DNA of 64,000 nucleotides from an uncultured Nocardiaceae bacterium. Its GTDB lineage: Bacteria; Actinomycetota; Actinomycetes; Mycobacteriales; Mycobacteriaceae. A model generated the notes under the pieces. It did not search any database, was not told the DNA's origin, and worked only from the letters and a program-made list of their open reading frames with translations. The stretch covers positions 15,910-79,909 of the forward strand of contig CAKZIX010000125.1 in NCBI GenBank assembly GCA_936936565.1. Reading direction: 5' to 3'. The translations under genes and the position numbers were made by a program. Shown here one piece after another: positions 39,190-48,029 of this stretch; within the stretch, counting starts at the first letter, position 1, and the number at the start of each line of letters is the position of its first letter.

Positions 39190-39842
39190 GCGACGAGACG
39201 ACACCCGAGCCCGAGCGGAAGGTACTCGAGGAGCGCACGTTCAGCACCGGCGCACCCGATGGCTACCGCGAATCCGCCACGGCGCCCGGCGTTTTCATCT
39301 CCGACAAGTACCAGGATTGGATGCTCGCCAACATCGGCAAGCAGCGCGCGGGCAAGAATGTCGGCCTGCCGAAGAATGTCGCGCACATCGCGCGCCTCAT
39401 CTCGCCGATGTTCCTGCCCGAGTTCGTCCAGAACGGCCGCAAGGTCGACGGCCCGAAACGCGTCCAGATGTTCCAGGCCGTGCGCGTCGCGTACTACCTC
39501 GACGAGTGCGGGCTCGTGTACGACCCCGAGCGCGAGAAGATCCGCCACGTCGCCAACCCCGACGCGAGCACGCCCGACGATCTTGGTATCCACATCACCC
39601 GGGACAAGGACGGCCAGTGGCCGGCGCCCGCACCCGAGGAGTTCTACGACCTCGAGAAGATCGTCATGGCGCAGGCACCCGACGGCCAATGGATCGCGTC
39701 GCACCCCTGTGGCATCGGCGTCAAGAAAGCCAGCAAGGGCAAGGCCAAGACGGAGCTGATGTTGCAGCTCGTCAAGCTGACCGAGGACGCAGAGCAGAAG
39801 ATACGCGCCGCGGTTGCGGCCAAGTTGCGGGGTGAGGGCTGA
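39186..39842 (+). CDS. Hypothetical protein upstream of terminase genes
   Basis: 218 residues from a GTG. Contains PGVFISDKYQDWMLANIGKQ and a helical C-terminus (KTELMLQLVKLTEDAEQKIR). No family recognised. It is followed by a TGATG overlap. Confidence 0.7.
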   Translation: MSDETTPEPERKVLEERTFSTGAPDGYRESATAPGVFISDKYQDWMLANIGKQRAGKNVGLPKNVAHIARLISPMFLPEFVQNGRKVDGPKRVQMFQAVRVAYYLDECGLVYDPEREKIRHVANPDASTPDDLGIHITRDKDGQWPAPAPEEFYDLEKIVMAQAPDGQWIASHPCGIGVKKASKGKAKTELMLQLVKLTEDAEQKIRAAVAAKLRGEG

Positions 39843-40159
39843 TGTTCGGACCATCCACCGGCGCGCTCATCGAGGACTCGACGCCTGCGCTGGTGCAGGT
39901 GCAGGACACTGTCGCCGGTACCTGGGAAAGCCTCGACGGCGTGAGCATCACGGCCGATGGGCCCGACGTGCGCGTCTTCGCTGTGGTCGCGACGTCCGAG
40001 TTCGGGGCCCGGCTCTCGGCTGGCCTCGGCGCCCGCTACCGCGTGCACATCACCCACGGTCTCGGCGAATCCCTTGTACCCGAGATGTTCGTCGGCCAAG
40101 TCAAAGGCTGGCGTCCTGCTGGCGATGGCCGGCTGAGCGTGACCGTCTGGAGGTCGTGA
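39842..40159 (+). CDS. Hypothetical protein
   Basis: 105 residues, mostly beta-strand (ALVQVQDTVAGTWESLDGVS, DVRVFAVVATSEFGARLSAG). No motif recognised. Confidence 0.68.
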   Translation: MFGPSTGALIEDSTPALVQVQDTVAGTWESLDGVSITADGPDVRVFAVVATSEFGARLSAGLGARYRVHITHGLGESLVPEMFVGQVKGWRPAGDGRLSVTVWRS

Positions 40160-40443
40160 CCATGCGCACTTACTTGCGGGACTTGTGCATACGTCTCGCC
40201 TGCATGCTCGACCCCGGCGCCGACGTGATTGTGCGGCATCGTGACATCGCCATGTCGAGCGAGGCCGCCCAGCGCATACGCGCCGCACAGCGCAGGGTCG
40301 CCCTGGCGCACAAGGGGGTCGCCGCCGAAACCGACGCGCTGGCCGCAGCTCGTGAACTCGACGCGGCGCAGCGAGCGCTGTGCAAGGCGCGGGACGACGC
40401 AGCGCGAGAGCTCGAAACGCTGCGCGCCCAACTCGGCGACTAG
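40156..40443 (+). CDS. Hypothetical protein with coiled-coil C-terminus
   Basis: 95 residues from a GTG overlapping the previous stop (ATG at 40162 is an alternative). The second half (RIRAAQRRVALAHKGVAAET, AARELDAAQRALCKARDDAA) has heptad-like spacing of alanine and leucine. Function unknown. Confidence 0.65.
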   Translation: MTMRTYLRDLCIRLACMLDPGADVIVRHRDIAMSSEAAQRIRAAQRRVALAHKGVAAETDALAAARELDAAQRALCKARDDAARELETLRAQLGD

Positions 40444-40452
40444 CACCCCCAC

Positions 40453-41142
40453 ATGCTGACCGTAGTGACCGGGCCACCGGCGGCCGGCAAGACAACGTAC
40501 GTACGGCAGCACGCCAACCCCGGCGACGTGGTCATCGACTTCGACGCCCTCGCAGTCGCCCTCGGTTCACCCGACACCCACGACCACCCGGCCCACATCA
40601 CACGGGTAGCGCAAGCTGCCTGGCACGCCGCTCTACGTACGGCGCTCTCCACTGCGGCGCACGTCTGGCTCATACACGCCAACCCTAACGGTCGTGACCT
40701 CGCCCGGTATCGAGCGATGCGTGCCGAGATCGTCACAGTCGACCCCGGTCACGACGTGGTTGCACAGCGCATCGCGACACAGCGGCCCGCGCGAGCAGTA
40801 GCGCAAGCGGCAAACTACTACGCCGGACACAAGAGCGCAGGCCGCGCCGGCCACAGGTGGCGCACGATCAAGACCGAGTTCAAGGCGCGATGCAGGGCGG
40901 TCGATGCGTCGTGCTGGCTCTGCGACGGCAAACTCGGCCCGATCGACTACGACGCCGAACCGAACGAACCGCTCGGCTTCGAGGCCGATCACTATCACCC
41001 GGTGTCGACGCACCCGAACCTCGCCAACGACCCGACCAACCTGCGCCCCTCGCACGTCACATGCAACCGCACACGCCGCAACGCGCCGGCGCCGGAGCCC
41101 TCGCCTCAGCAGCCCAAAGCCTGGAAAAAAAGTTCGTTCTAG
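40453..41142 (+). CDS. P-loop kinase-like domain fused to HNH endonuclease
   Basis: 229 residues. The N-terminal half is a small P-loop NTPase (Walker A GPPAAGKT at 7-14, strand VVIDFDA with Asp29/31, HVWLIHAN), similar to AAA_33-type nucleotide or polynucleotide kinases. The C-terminal part is an HNH nuclease: Cys154-x-x-Cys157, Asp179-His180 (EADHYHP), NDPTNLRPSH with His201, and Cys204. HNH enzymes next to terminase genes assist DNA packaging in HK97-like phages. The kinase fusion is unusual and could act on DNA ends. Confidence 0.85.
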   Translation: MLTVVTGPPAAGKTTYVRQHANPGDVVIDFDALAVALGSPDTHDHPAHITRVAQAAWHAALRTALSTAAHVWLIHANPNGRDLARYRAMRAEIVTVDPGHDVVAQRIATQRPARAVAQAANYYAGHKSAGRAGHRWRTIKTEFKARCRAVDASCWLCDGKLGPIDYDAEPNEPLGFEADHYHPVSTHPNLANDPTNLRPSHVTCNRTRRNAPAPEPSPQQPKAWKKSSF

Positions 41143-41145
41143 GAC

Positions 41146-41197
41146 TTGACAATCCGGGGGTAAGGGGGGCGAAAGTCGGGGGCGGACGGGGGAGGGG
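41146..41197 (+). promoter_or_regulatory. G-rich stretch before the terminase genes (promoter or cos candidate)
   Basis: A TTGACA (41146-41151) is followed by five G-runs on the plus strand (5, 6, 5, 5 and 4 bases between 41156 and 41197), which could form a G-quadruplex. It lies in the 119-nt gap between the HNH gene and the small terminase gene, the usual place of a packaging site. No clear -10 follows. Confidence 0.35.
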
Positions 41198-41261
41198 TGC
41201 GGAGGCTGTCCGACTGCACTCGCGCGGGCCGAACCGGCTGTACATGTACCGGAGGTGAGCG

Positions 41262-41699
41262 GTGCCCGACGCCCACAATCGGACTCGTTACCTAGCGGGT
41301 TGCCGGTGCGATGTCTGCAAGGAAGCTCAGGCCGCATACCGCCGTGACCTGCGGATACGCAAGACCGAAGAGGCCGCCGGTGGCCAGCCGGTCTCATCGG
41401 TGAAGTCGGCGCCGAAGGGCCCGACGGTGTGGGAGCCGGGCGCGGTGACCAAGGGTGTCGAGGCGGAACTCGAGGGGTACGTCGGGGCCGAGAAGCGGCC
41501 AGGGCTTGCGGCTACGGCGCTCGCTCTTGCCGCAGTGCTCGACAACCGCGCGATTGCGTCGCAGCACCCCGCGGCGGCGCGGCAGCTCACCGACATCCTC
41601 GACGCGCTCGGCCGGCAGGGCACCAAGCGTAAGAGCAAAGTCGACGAGGCGCGGCGCCAGTTCCATGCGATCGACGGCGGCGCGGAGCGCACGGCGTGA
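41262..41699 (+). CDS. Terminase small subunit
   Basis: 145 residues from a GTG with a GGAGGTGA ribosome site. The N-terminus NRTRYLAGCRCDVCKEAQAA is the Cys-rich HTH-like start common in actinophage small terminases, followed by a helical oligomerisation part. It recognises the packaging site and hands DNA to the large subunit encoded directly after it. Confidence 0.8.
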   Translation: MPDAHNRTRYLAGCRCDVCKEAQAAYRRDLRIRKTEEAAGGQPVSSVKSAPKGPTVWEPGAVTKGVEAELEGYVGAEKRPGLAATALALAAVLDNRAIASQHPAAARQLTDILDALGRQGTKRKSKVDEARRQFHAIDGGAERTA

Positions 41700-43387
41700 C
41701 ATCAGCGGTGTGTGAGGCCGATGTCGTCGGCTACGTCGGCGGGGTCGCATTGTCGGCCGCCGACGAGCGCCCGCGCGGCTGTACGGTGCCGCGAATCTTC
41801 ACCCCGCCCGCGCGCGAGCTGACGCCGCAGACGACGCACGGATACTCGGTGATTTGGTTCGCCGAGAATGTGCTCGGCCTGACGTTGCTGCCGTGGCAAA
41901 AGTGGCTGTTCTTGCACGCGCTCGAGCTGCGCCCCGATGGTACGTATCGGTTCCGGACCGTGATCGTCCTCGTCGCACGCCAGAACGGCAAAACGATGAT
42001 GATGCTCGTCTTGGCGTTGTGGTCGATCTATGTGCAGGGGTTGCGGACCGTGATTGGCACCGCGCAGAAGCTCGAGAAGGCCGAGGAAACGTGGGCGGAG
42101 GCCGTCGAGATGGCGCGGGCCGAGCCCGATCTGTCCGAGTCGATCGCGAAGGTTGAGGAGCAAAAGGGGCGAAAGTCCTTGCAGCTCTTGCCTGATGAGG
42201 ATGCGCCGCCTGGGGCGTCCGGGCCCGAGTACAAGGTCGCGGCGGCCAATCGGCGCGGTGGGCGCGGGTCGTCGGGCGATCGGGTGCTGCTCGATGAGTT
42301 GCGCGAGCATCAGTCGTGGGATGCGTGGGCGTCGCTGTCGAAGACGACACTCGCTCGCCCGAAAGCGCAGGTGTGGACGTTCTCGAATGCCGGCGACGCG
42401 CTGTCGATCGTTTTGCGGTATTTGCGCGCATTGGCTCACGAGTCCGTCGGGTGGCCGGATGGTGACGGCGACAAGGCGGCGCTTGACGCGCACGGGGCGA
42501 CTGGCGACGCGGAAGCCGATGCGGATTTCGCGCAGTGGGAAGACGAGTTCGACGACGAGTCGCTCGCCCTGTTTGAGTGGTCGGCGGCGCCGACCGCGCG
42601 GCGTGGAGATCCGCAGGTGTGGGCGCAGGCGAACCCGTCGATGAACTACGACGACTTTGTTCCGAATTGCATCACCGTCCGGGCGATCGCGGCGGCGTTC
42701 AAGACGGATCCTCCGTCGCTGTTCGACACCGAGGTTCTGTGTCGGTGGCTTGCGACTGCGACGGGTGGGCCGTTTCCGCCGGGCAAGTGGGGCGATTCGC
42801 TGGACGAATCGTCGGTGCCGAACGAATCCGCCCGGCGAACGCTGTGCGTCGAGGTGTCGCTGTCGCGATCGACGTCGTACGTCGCGCTGGCGGGCACACG
42901 CGCAGACGGCTTGGCGCACTGCGAGATTCAGGAGTCCGGCGACGGTACCGACTGGGTGGTGCCGTGGTTGATCGAACGGCGCGCGAAGTACGCCGCGGTC
43001 GTCGTTCGCAAGTCGGGCGCACAGGCATCGTCACTACTCGACCAGATCCGTTCGGCGACCCTGCCGAATGGTGAGCCCGCAAACCTGCCGGTGCTCGAAT
43101 GCTCGGGCGCGGACTTGGGCCGGGCGATGGGGATCGCATACGACGCGGTCGACAACGGCACAGTGAAGCACCTCCCGCATCCCGGGTTGGATCTCGCGGC
43201 GAGCACCGCAGCGGTCAAAACGACCACCGGCGGTGGATGGGAAATCGATCCAGTGAACTCGCCGACCGATCCCGCGCCGCTTGTTGCGTGGATCGGCGCG
43301 CTATGGGCGCTGGGCGTGCCTGAGAAAGTCCGGAAGATCCCGCAGATTCACCTATGGCCGGACGAATTGGAGGAGATCGCACCGTGA
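41696..43387 (+). CDS. Terminase large subunit
   Basis: 563 residues from a GTG. The ATPase has the variant Walker A ARQNGKT (94-100) and Walker B DRVLLDE, with the coupling region LKAQVWTFSNAG-like text (PKAQVWTFSNAG). The C-terminal nuclease begins at about VEVSLSRSTSYVAL. It packages concatemeric DNA through the portal and cuts it. Length and order (small subunit, large subunit, portal) match HK97-type phages. Confidence 0.93.
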   Translation: MTSAVCEADVVGYVGGVALSAADERPRGCTVPRIFTPPARELTPQTTHGYSVIWFAENVLGLTLLPWQKWLFLHALELRPDGTYRFRTVIVLVARQNGKTMMMLVLALWSIYVQGLRTVIGTAQKLEKAEETWAEAVEMARAEPDLSESIAKVEEQKGRKSLQLLPDEDAPPGASGPEYKVAAANRRGGRGSSGDRVLLDELREHQSWDAWASLSKTTLARPKAQVWTFSNAGDALSIVLRYLRALAHESVGWPDGDGDKAALDAHGATGDAEADADFAQWEDEFDDESLALFEWSAAPTARRGDPQVWAQANPSMNYDDFVPNCITVRAIAAAFKTDPPSLFDTEVLCRWLATATGGPFPPGKWGDSLDESSVPNESARRTLCVEVSLSRSTSYVALAGTRADGLAHCEIQESGDGTDWVVPWLIERRAKYAAVVVRKSGAQASSLLDQIRSATLPNGEPANLPVLECSGADLGRAMGIAYDAVDNGTVKHLPHPGLDLAASTAAVKTTTGGGWEIDPVNSPTDPAPLVAWIGALWALGVPEKVRKIPQIHLWPDELEEIAP

Positions 43388-43554
43388 GGTTTGTTGTCGC
43401 CTCGATTCTCGAGGTAGTGGGGCTGGCGGTCATGGCCGTCGGGCTGTGGACGCTCGCGCCGTGGCTTGGCCTGGTCGTCGGTGGCGTGGCGGTCGCCGCG
43501 CTGGGCATCGCCGTCGATCCGCCGCGCGCCCGCGATCGTGAGCGCGGCCAGTGA
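43384..43554 (+). CDS. Small two-span membrane protein between terminase and portal
   Basis: 56 residues from a GTG. Two hydrophobic segments (VVASILEVVGLAVMAVGLWT and LGLVVGGVAVAALGIAV) and a basic tail. Small genes at this place are common in actinophages; role unknown. Confidence 0.65.
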   Translation: MRFVVASILEVVGLAVMAVGLWTLAPWLGLVVGGVAVAALGIAVDPPRARDRERGQ

Positions 43555-44765
43555 GCTTGCTGTCTCGCCTGCTGGAGCGCGGCGGCCCCGAGCGACGGGC
43601 GTTCACGCCGACGGCTATACCGAAGAACTCGGACGGGTTCATGTCGGACTCGGGCATGTACGTAAGCGAGGGTTCGGCGTTGCAGCTCGCGGCCGTCTAC
43701 GCGTGTGTGCAGCTCATAGCCGATTCGATTGCATCGCTGCCGATGGACGTGTTCCGCAAGCGGGAAGCGGTGCGCGAGGAGGTCGCGCCGGTGCCGGCAC
43801 TCATCCGGCAGCCCTTCGCGCACCTGACTGCGTTCGAGTGGGTATTCCAGACCGTTACGTCACTTGCGTTGCGCGGCAATTCATTCGCGCGAGTGATCGA
43901 GTGGGATCGCTTCGAGTTCCCCGTGCAATTGCAGCCGATCCACCCCGATTGTGTGACGATCGAGCTCGACGACCACGGCCGGCCGAACTACCGGATCGAC
44001 GGCGTCAAGGTCGCGCGTGACGAGATCGTTCACATTCGCCGGTTCGCGTTGCCGGGCGCTGTGATGGGCTTGTCGCCGATCGAGCAGGCGCGCGTCGGGC
44101 TGGGCCTCGGACTGGCGGCCGAGCGATACGGTGCACGCTACTTCCGCGACTCCGCGAATCCCTCGTCGGTCCTCGAAACCGACGACAACCTGTCCGACGA
44201 GGCGGCGCAGGCGACCATGCGCCAGTGGATCGCCAGCCACGGCGGCCGCCGCCGCCCTGCGGTGTTGTCCGGTGGGCTCAAGTACCGCACCATCAGCGTG
44301 ACCCCCGAGGAATCGCAGTTCCTCGAGACGCGCAAGTACCAGCGCGCCGAGATCGCGATGCTTTTTCGGGTGCCGCCGCACATGATCGGCGACACCGAGA
44401 AGTCGACGAGTTGGGGTACCGGCATCGAGCAGCAGAGCATCGGATTCGTCACCTACACCCTGCGGCCGTGGCTCACGTGCATCGAAGCGGCGCTAACCGA
44501 CCTCCTGCCCCGCGGCCAGTTCGTTCGATTCAATGTCGACGCACTGTTGCGCGGTGACCAAAAGGCGCGCTGGGAGTCGTACCAGATCGCCCGCAACGCT
44601 GGCGTGCTGAGCGTCAACGAGATCCGCGCGCTCGAAGACATGCCGCCGATCCCCAACGGCGACAGTCGTATTCAGCCGCTCAACATGGGCCCGCTCGGAT
44701 CGGACCCGCTCGCCGCCAAGGCGGAACCGACGAAGGAGGAACCCAGTGCCGCACTCGAAGGCTGA
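43551..44765 (+). CDS. HK97-family portal protein
   Basis: 404 residues from a GTG. Family text includes LAAVYACVQLIADSIASLPM, PFAHLTAFEWVFQTVTSLAL, GLSPIEQARVGLGLGLAAER and QQSIGFVTYTLRPWL. Twelve copies form the vertex ring through which DNA enters the head. Confidence 0.95.
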   Translation: MSLLSRLLERGGPERRAFTPTAIPKNSDGFMSDSGMYVSEGSALQLAAVYACVQLIADSIASLPMDVFRKREAVREEVAPVPALIRQPFAHLTAFEWVFQTVTSLALRGNSFARVIEWDRFEFPVQLQPIHPDCVTIELDDHGRPNYRIDGVKVARDEIVHIRRFALPGAVMGLSPIEQARVGLGLGLAAERYGARYFRDSANPSSVLETDDNLSDEAAQATMRQWIASHGGRRRPAVLSGGLKYRTISVTPEESQFLETRKYQRAEIAMLFRVPPHMIGDTEKSTSWGTGIEQQSIGFVTYTLRPWLTCIEAALTDLLPRGQFVRFNVDALLRGDQKARWESYQIARNAGVLSVNEIRALEDMPPIPNGDSRIQPLNMGPLGSDPLAAKAEPTKEEPSAALEG

Positions 44766-45492
44766 CCGCCGAAGCCAGCTCTTGGACGCGCCCGAACGCC
44801 GCAACTACGCGGTGAGCGGCCTCACGATTCGCAAGAAGACCGGCGACACGGTCACGCTGACCGGCTATGCCACCGTGTTCGACGCGCCTTACGACGTGTA
44901 CGGCGGCGCAGAGCGGGGCGGATGGAGTGAGGTTATCGATCCCGGGGCGTTCGATCGCACGTTGGCGGAATCGCCCGACCTCCATTTGCTCATCAATCAC
45001 GAGGGCATGCCGCTCGCGCGCACCAAGTCGGGCACCCTGCGCCTGGCCTCCGACGCCACGGGCCTCAAGGTCGAGGCCGACCTCGACCGCAACGACCCCG
45101 ACGTACAGCGCCTCGAAACCAAGATGCGCCGCGGCGACATGGACGAGATGTCGTTCGCGTTCCGCGTAAAGGCGCAACAGTGGTCGCCAGACTACGACGA
45201 GCGCCGCATCACCGAGATTTCTCTACACAAGGGCGACGTTTCCGTCGTCAACTTCGGCGCGAACCCGGCGACGTCGGCCAACCTGCGCGGCATCCTCGAC
45301 TGCCTAGCGTCCATCGGTGAAGGTGACGCCGCCCTCGCCGAGGCCCGCGGAATCGGCACCACCGAGTTGAGCAGGGCGCACGCTCAGCTCGGTGCGATCG
45401 TCGAACGCCTGCGCCAGCCGTCGGCCGAATCGCGCGCCGCGACGTTGTCGGTTGCCGCGTTGCGTGCGCTCGGCGACGGAACCGAGCTCTAA
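44746..45492 (+). CDS. HK97-type prohead protease
   Basis: 248 residues from a GTG with AAGGAGGA upstream. The herpes-like serine protease fold shows in LTGYATVFDAPYDVYGG, INHEGMPLARTKSG (catalytic His) and MDEMSFAFRV (catalytic Ser). It trims the capsid protein delta domain during maturation. Confidence 0.92.
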   Translation: MPHSKADRRSQLLDAPERRNYAVSGLTIRKKTGDTVTLTGYATVFDAPYDVYGGAERGGWSEVIDPGAFDRTLAESPDLHLLINHEGMPLARTKSGTLRLASDATGLKVEADLDRNDPDVQRLETKMRRGDMDEMSFAFRVKAQQWSPDYDERRITEISLHKGDVSVVNFGANPATSANLRGILDCLASIGEGDAALAEARGIGTTELSRAHAQLGAIVERLRQPSAESRAATLSVAALRALGDGTEL

Positions 45493-45513
45493 CAACACCC
45501 TCGAACTTCCCGA

Positions 45514-45581
45514 CCCGCTTGGCACTGGCGGGCGGGTCTCGCGCTCTGGCACTGAGCGCAGCCTTTGGCCTGGCACTGGCC
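45514..45581. repeat. Three tandem hairpins with TGGCACT loops
   Basis: Three stem-loops lie between protease and capsid genes, and each displays TGGCACT in its loop. Hairpin 1: CCCGC/GCGGG (45514-45532); an alternative GACCCGC/GCGGGTC pairing reaches 45538. Hairpin 2: GCGCTC/GAGCGC (45541-45559). Hairpin 3: GGCC/GGCC (45567-45581). The stems differ while the loop is constant, which points to selection on the loop sequence. Confidence 0.65.
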
Positions 45582-45618
45582 GCCTCACCACCCCACACCC
45601 CATAGAAGGGATTCGCTC

Positions 45619-47004
45619 ATGAACGAGCGTTTGAAGCGGCTCATCGAACGCCGCAAGCAGGCTGCCGAAGCCCGCGAGCAGGTGCTCGCCGCCCGCGCGG
45701 CGATCCTGTCCGTCGCCGAGGATGAGGCTCGCGAGGAACTCAGCCCCGAAGAGGACGCCGAGTTCCGCAAGCTCACCGAAGACGTGAAGCTCAAAGACGC
45801 CGAGCTGCGCAACTACGACGAGCGCATCACCGAGCTGACCGAGGAGATCGAGCGCGATGCGAAGATCACCGAGGGTGCTGCTGCGGTGCGCCGGGCACAG
45901 GCCCGCGTGCAGTCGGTCACGGAGTCGCGCACGTACGAGAAGGGCAACGGCCGGTCCTACTTGCAGGACCTGATGCGCCATCAGCTCAATCTCGACGCAA
46001 CCGGTCACGCCCTCGACCGGCTGCGCCGGCACGCCACCGAGGTCGAGACCGACAAGGAATACCGCGACCTCAACCGCACCGACGGCCAGGGCGGCTATTT
46101 CGTCCCGCCGCTGTGGCTGATGAACCAGTACGTCGAGCTCGCCCGACCGGGACGCGCCTACGCGAACCTGTGCACGATGCAGGAATTGCCCGGCGGAACG
46201 GACTCGATCAACATTCCGAAGGTGCTCACCGGCACGGCGACCGCGGTGCAGACCGCAGACAACGCCGCGGTGCAGGAAACCGACATGACCGACACCTCGG
46301 TCGAGGCCAAGGTGCGCACCATCGCCGGTCAGCAGGACGTCGCGATCCAGAACCTCGATCAAAGCCCGGTGAACTTCGACCAGGTGATTTTCGGTGACCT
46401 CGTCGCCGACTTCGCCACGAAGGTTGATCTTCAGGTGATCGCGGGCTCCGGTGCGGCCGGTCAGGTCGTCGGCGTCCGAAACACGCCGGGCATCGGAACG
46501 ATCGCGTTCACGGGCACCACCGTGAACGCCTTGTACGCCAAGCTCGCCGATGCAGTCCAGCGCGTGCACACCGCGCGGTTCTTGGCCCCGACGGTGATCG
46601 CGATGCACCCGCGCCGCTGGGCGTGGTTCCTGTCGGCGAGCGACACCAACGGTCGCCCGCTGATCGTGCCCGAGGCGGGGAACCCGCAGAACTCGATCGG
46701 CAGCCTTTCGGCGGTCGCATCGCAGCAGGTCGTCGGTCAGTTGCACGGCGTGCCCGTGGTCACCGACCCGAACATCCCGACCAACCTCGGCGCGGGCACC
46801 AACGAGGACACAATCCACGTGCTGCGTGCGTCCGACCTGCTGCTCTACGAGGGCGGCATCCGCACGCGCACCCTGCAGGAAGTCGGATCGGGCAACCTCA
46901 CCGTGCGGTTGCAGGTGTACGGCTACATCGCGTTCACCGCGGGCCGCTACCCGGCGTCGATCGTCGAGATCGGCGGCACCGGCTTGGTGGCGCCGAGCTT
47001 CTAA
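45619..47004 (+). CDS. HK97-family major capsid protein
   Basis: 461 residues. Residues 1-110 are a charged coiled coil, the delta/scaffold domain (RLIERRKQAAEAREQVLAAR), removed by the protease. The shell domain has GQGGYFVPPLWLMNQYVELA, AVQETDMTDTSVEAKVRTIA, a central TVIAMHPRRWAWFLSA and GTNEDTIHVLRASDLLLYEG, all typical for HK97-fold capsids. It is set apart by 126 nt upstream and a strong hairpin downstream, consistent with separate control of the most abundant protein. Confidence 0.95.
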   Translation: MNERLKRLIERRKQAAEAREQVLAARAAILSVAEDEAREELSPEEDAEFRKLTEDVKLKDAELRNYDERITELTEEIERDAKITEGAAAVRRAQARVQSVTESRTYEKGNGRSYLQDLMRHQLNLDATGHALDRLRRHATEVETDKEYRDLNRTDGQGGYFVPPLWLMNQYVELARPGRAYANLCTMQELPGGTDSINIPKVLTGTATAVQTADNAAVQETDMTDTSVEAKVRTIAGQQDVAIQNLDQSPVNFDQVIFGDLVADFATKVDLQVIAGSGAAGQVVGVRNTPGIGTIAFTGTTVNALYAKLADAVQRVHTARFLAPTVIAMHPRRWAWFLSASDTNGRPLIVPEAGNPQNSIGSLSAVASQQVVGQLHGVPVVTDPNIPTNLGAGTNEDTIHVLRASDLLLYEGGIRTRTLQEVGSGNLTVRLQVYGYIAFTAGRYPASIVEIGGTGLVAPSF

Positions 47005-47052
47005 CCCACATGCGGGCGAGCGCTCATCTCGAAGCGTTCGCCCGCGTTGGGT
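47004..47052 (+). terminator. Hairpin after the capsid gene
   Basis: Nested arms: ACCCA/TGGGT outside, GCGGGCGA/TCGCCCGC (47012-47019 / 47038-47045) and CGC/GCG inside. It starts at the capsid stop codon. Without a U-tract it may be a partial terminator or an mRNA-stabilising 3' end. Confidence 0.6.
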
Positions 47053-47080
47053 TGGCCGAACGTGAAATGGAGACACGGCA

Positions 47081-47341
47081 ATGAACCGACTGCGAGACAT
47101 CGCTGCCGACTACAAGGCGGCGCACATCGAGCAATACGCCGCCCTCACGGCTGCTGGCCGCGACGACGAGGCCGACCGGGTCGCCGCGATTCTGCGCGAG
47201 CAGTACGGCCACGACGTCGACGCCATGACGCCCGCGCGGAAGCGGCCAGCGAGCAAGGCGCCGAGCCGAACCGTGGCGCCGAAGCCGGGCGACACCACCA
47301 CCCCGAAGGGTGAGCAGGAAAAGGAGATCCGCAATGGCTGA
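47081..47341 (+). CDS. Small head protein candidate
   Basis: 86 residues: helical start (LRDIAADYKAAHIEQYAALT) and a Lys/Pro/Thr-rich tail. It is the first gene after the capsid protein. No family assigned. Confidence 0.65.
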   Translation: MNRLRDIAADYKAAHIEQYAALTAAGRDDEADRVAAILREQYGHDVDAMTPARKRPASKAPSRTVAPKPGDTTTPKGEQEKEIRNG

Positions 47342-47495
47342 GCCGAAATTCTTCGACGAGGACACGGCGTCGCTGACGCACGGTCCGGCGATCGCGGACC
47401 CCACCGGCGGCACAACCGTCGATGCCCAGGCGCGGACCGCGATCAACAACATTCTTGCCGCCCTGCGATCCGCTCAGATCATCGCGCAGGACTAA
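47334..47495 (+). CDS. Head fibre-like small protein
   Basis: 53 residues with AAGGAG upstream. The text DPTGGTTVDAQARTAINNIL resembles the short trimerising segment found in phage head-fibre and neck proteins. No stronger assignment is possible at this length. Confidence 0.6.
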   Translation: MAEPKFFDEDTASLTHGPAIADPTGGTTVDAQARTAINNILAALRSAQIIAQD

Positions 47496-47501
47496 CGGCC
47501 G

Positions 47502-48029
47502 ATGACGACCCCGATCGTCGCGTTCTCGGACTACCAGGAGTTCGCGAGCGGCGCGAACGTCGAAGAGGCGCGATTCAACGGGGCGGTGGCCGCGATCCGC
47601 CGATACTGCGGATGGCATGTCGCCCCGGTTATGCCCGAAACATTCACCGTCGACGGTTCGGGGTCGAGCCTGCTGCAATTGCGCACGTTGCGTCTCACCG
47701 ACGTTTCGTCGGTTGTCAACGACGGCGCGGCCCTGGCCGCGACCGAGTTCGAATGGTCGACCATCGGCACGCTGAGACGCCGAAACGGTGTGTGGACCTC
47801 GCGATTTCGCGGCGTCGTCGTAACCACACAGCATGGATTCGCGGTCCCGCCGGCCGACTTGGTTTCGGTGCTCTACGACGTCACAAGCCGCGCAGTACTC
47901 GCCGAGCCCGGATCCTCGCTCGACAAATTCGGCCCGTTCGAGTTCGGCCGCACCGAAGGGGGCGCCGTCTCGTTCCTGCCGTCCGAACGCGCGGTGCTCG
48001 ATCAATACCGGCTCCCGGTGTTCGCGTGA
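47502..48029 (+). CDS. Head-tail connector (gp6-like adaptor)
   Basis: 175 residues. Helices EARFNGAVAAIRRYCGWHVA and the beta part LLQLRTLRLTDVSSVVNDGA fit the head-to-tail adaptor that sits under the portal. Position between capsid and tail genes supports this. Confidence 0.75.
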   Translation: MTTPIVAFSDYQEFASGANVEEARFNGAVAAIRRYCGWHVAPVMPETFTVDGSGSSLLQLRTLRLTDVSSVVNDGAALAATEFEWSTIGTLRRRNGVWTSRFRGVVVTTQHGFAVPPADLVSVLYDVTSRAVLAEPGSSLDKFGPFEFGRTEGGAVSFLPSERAVLDQYRLPVFA

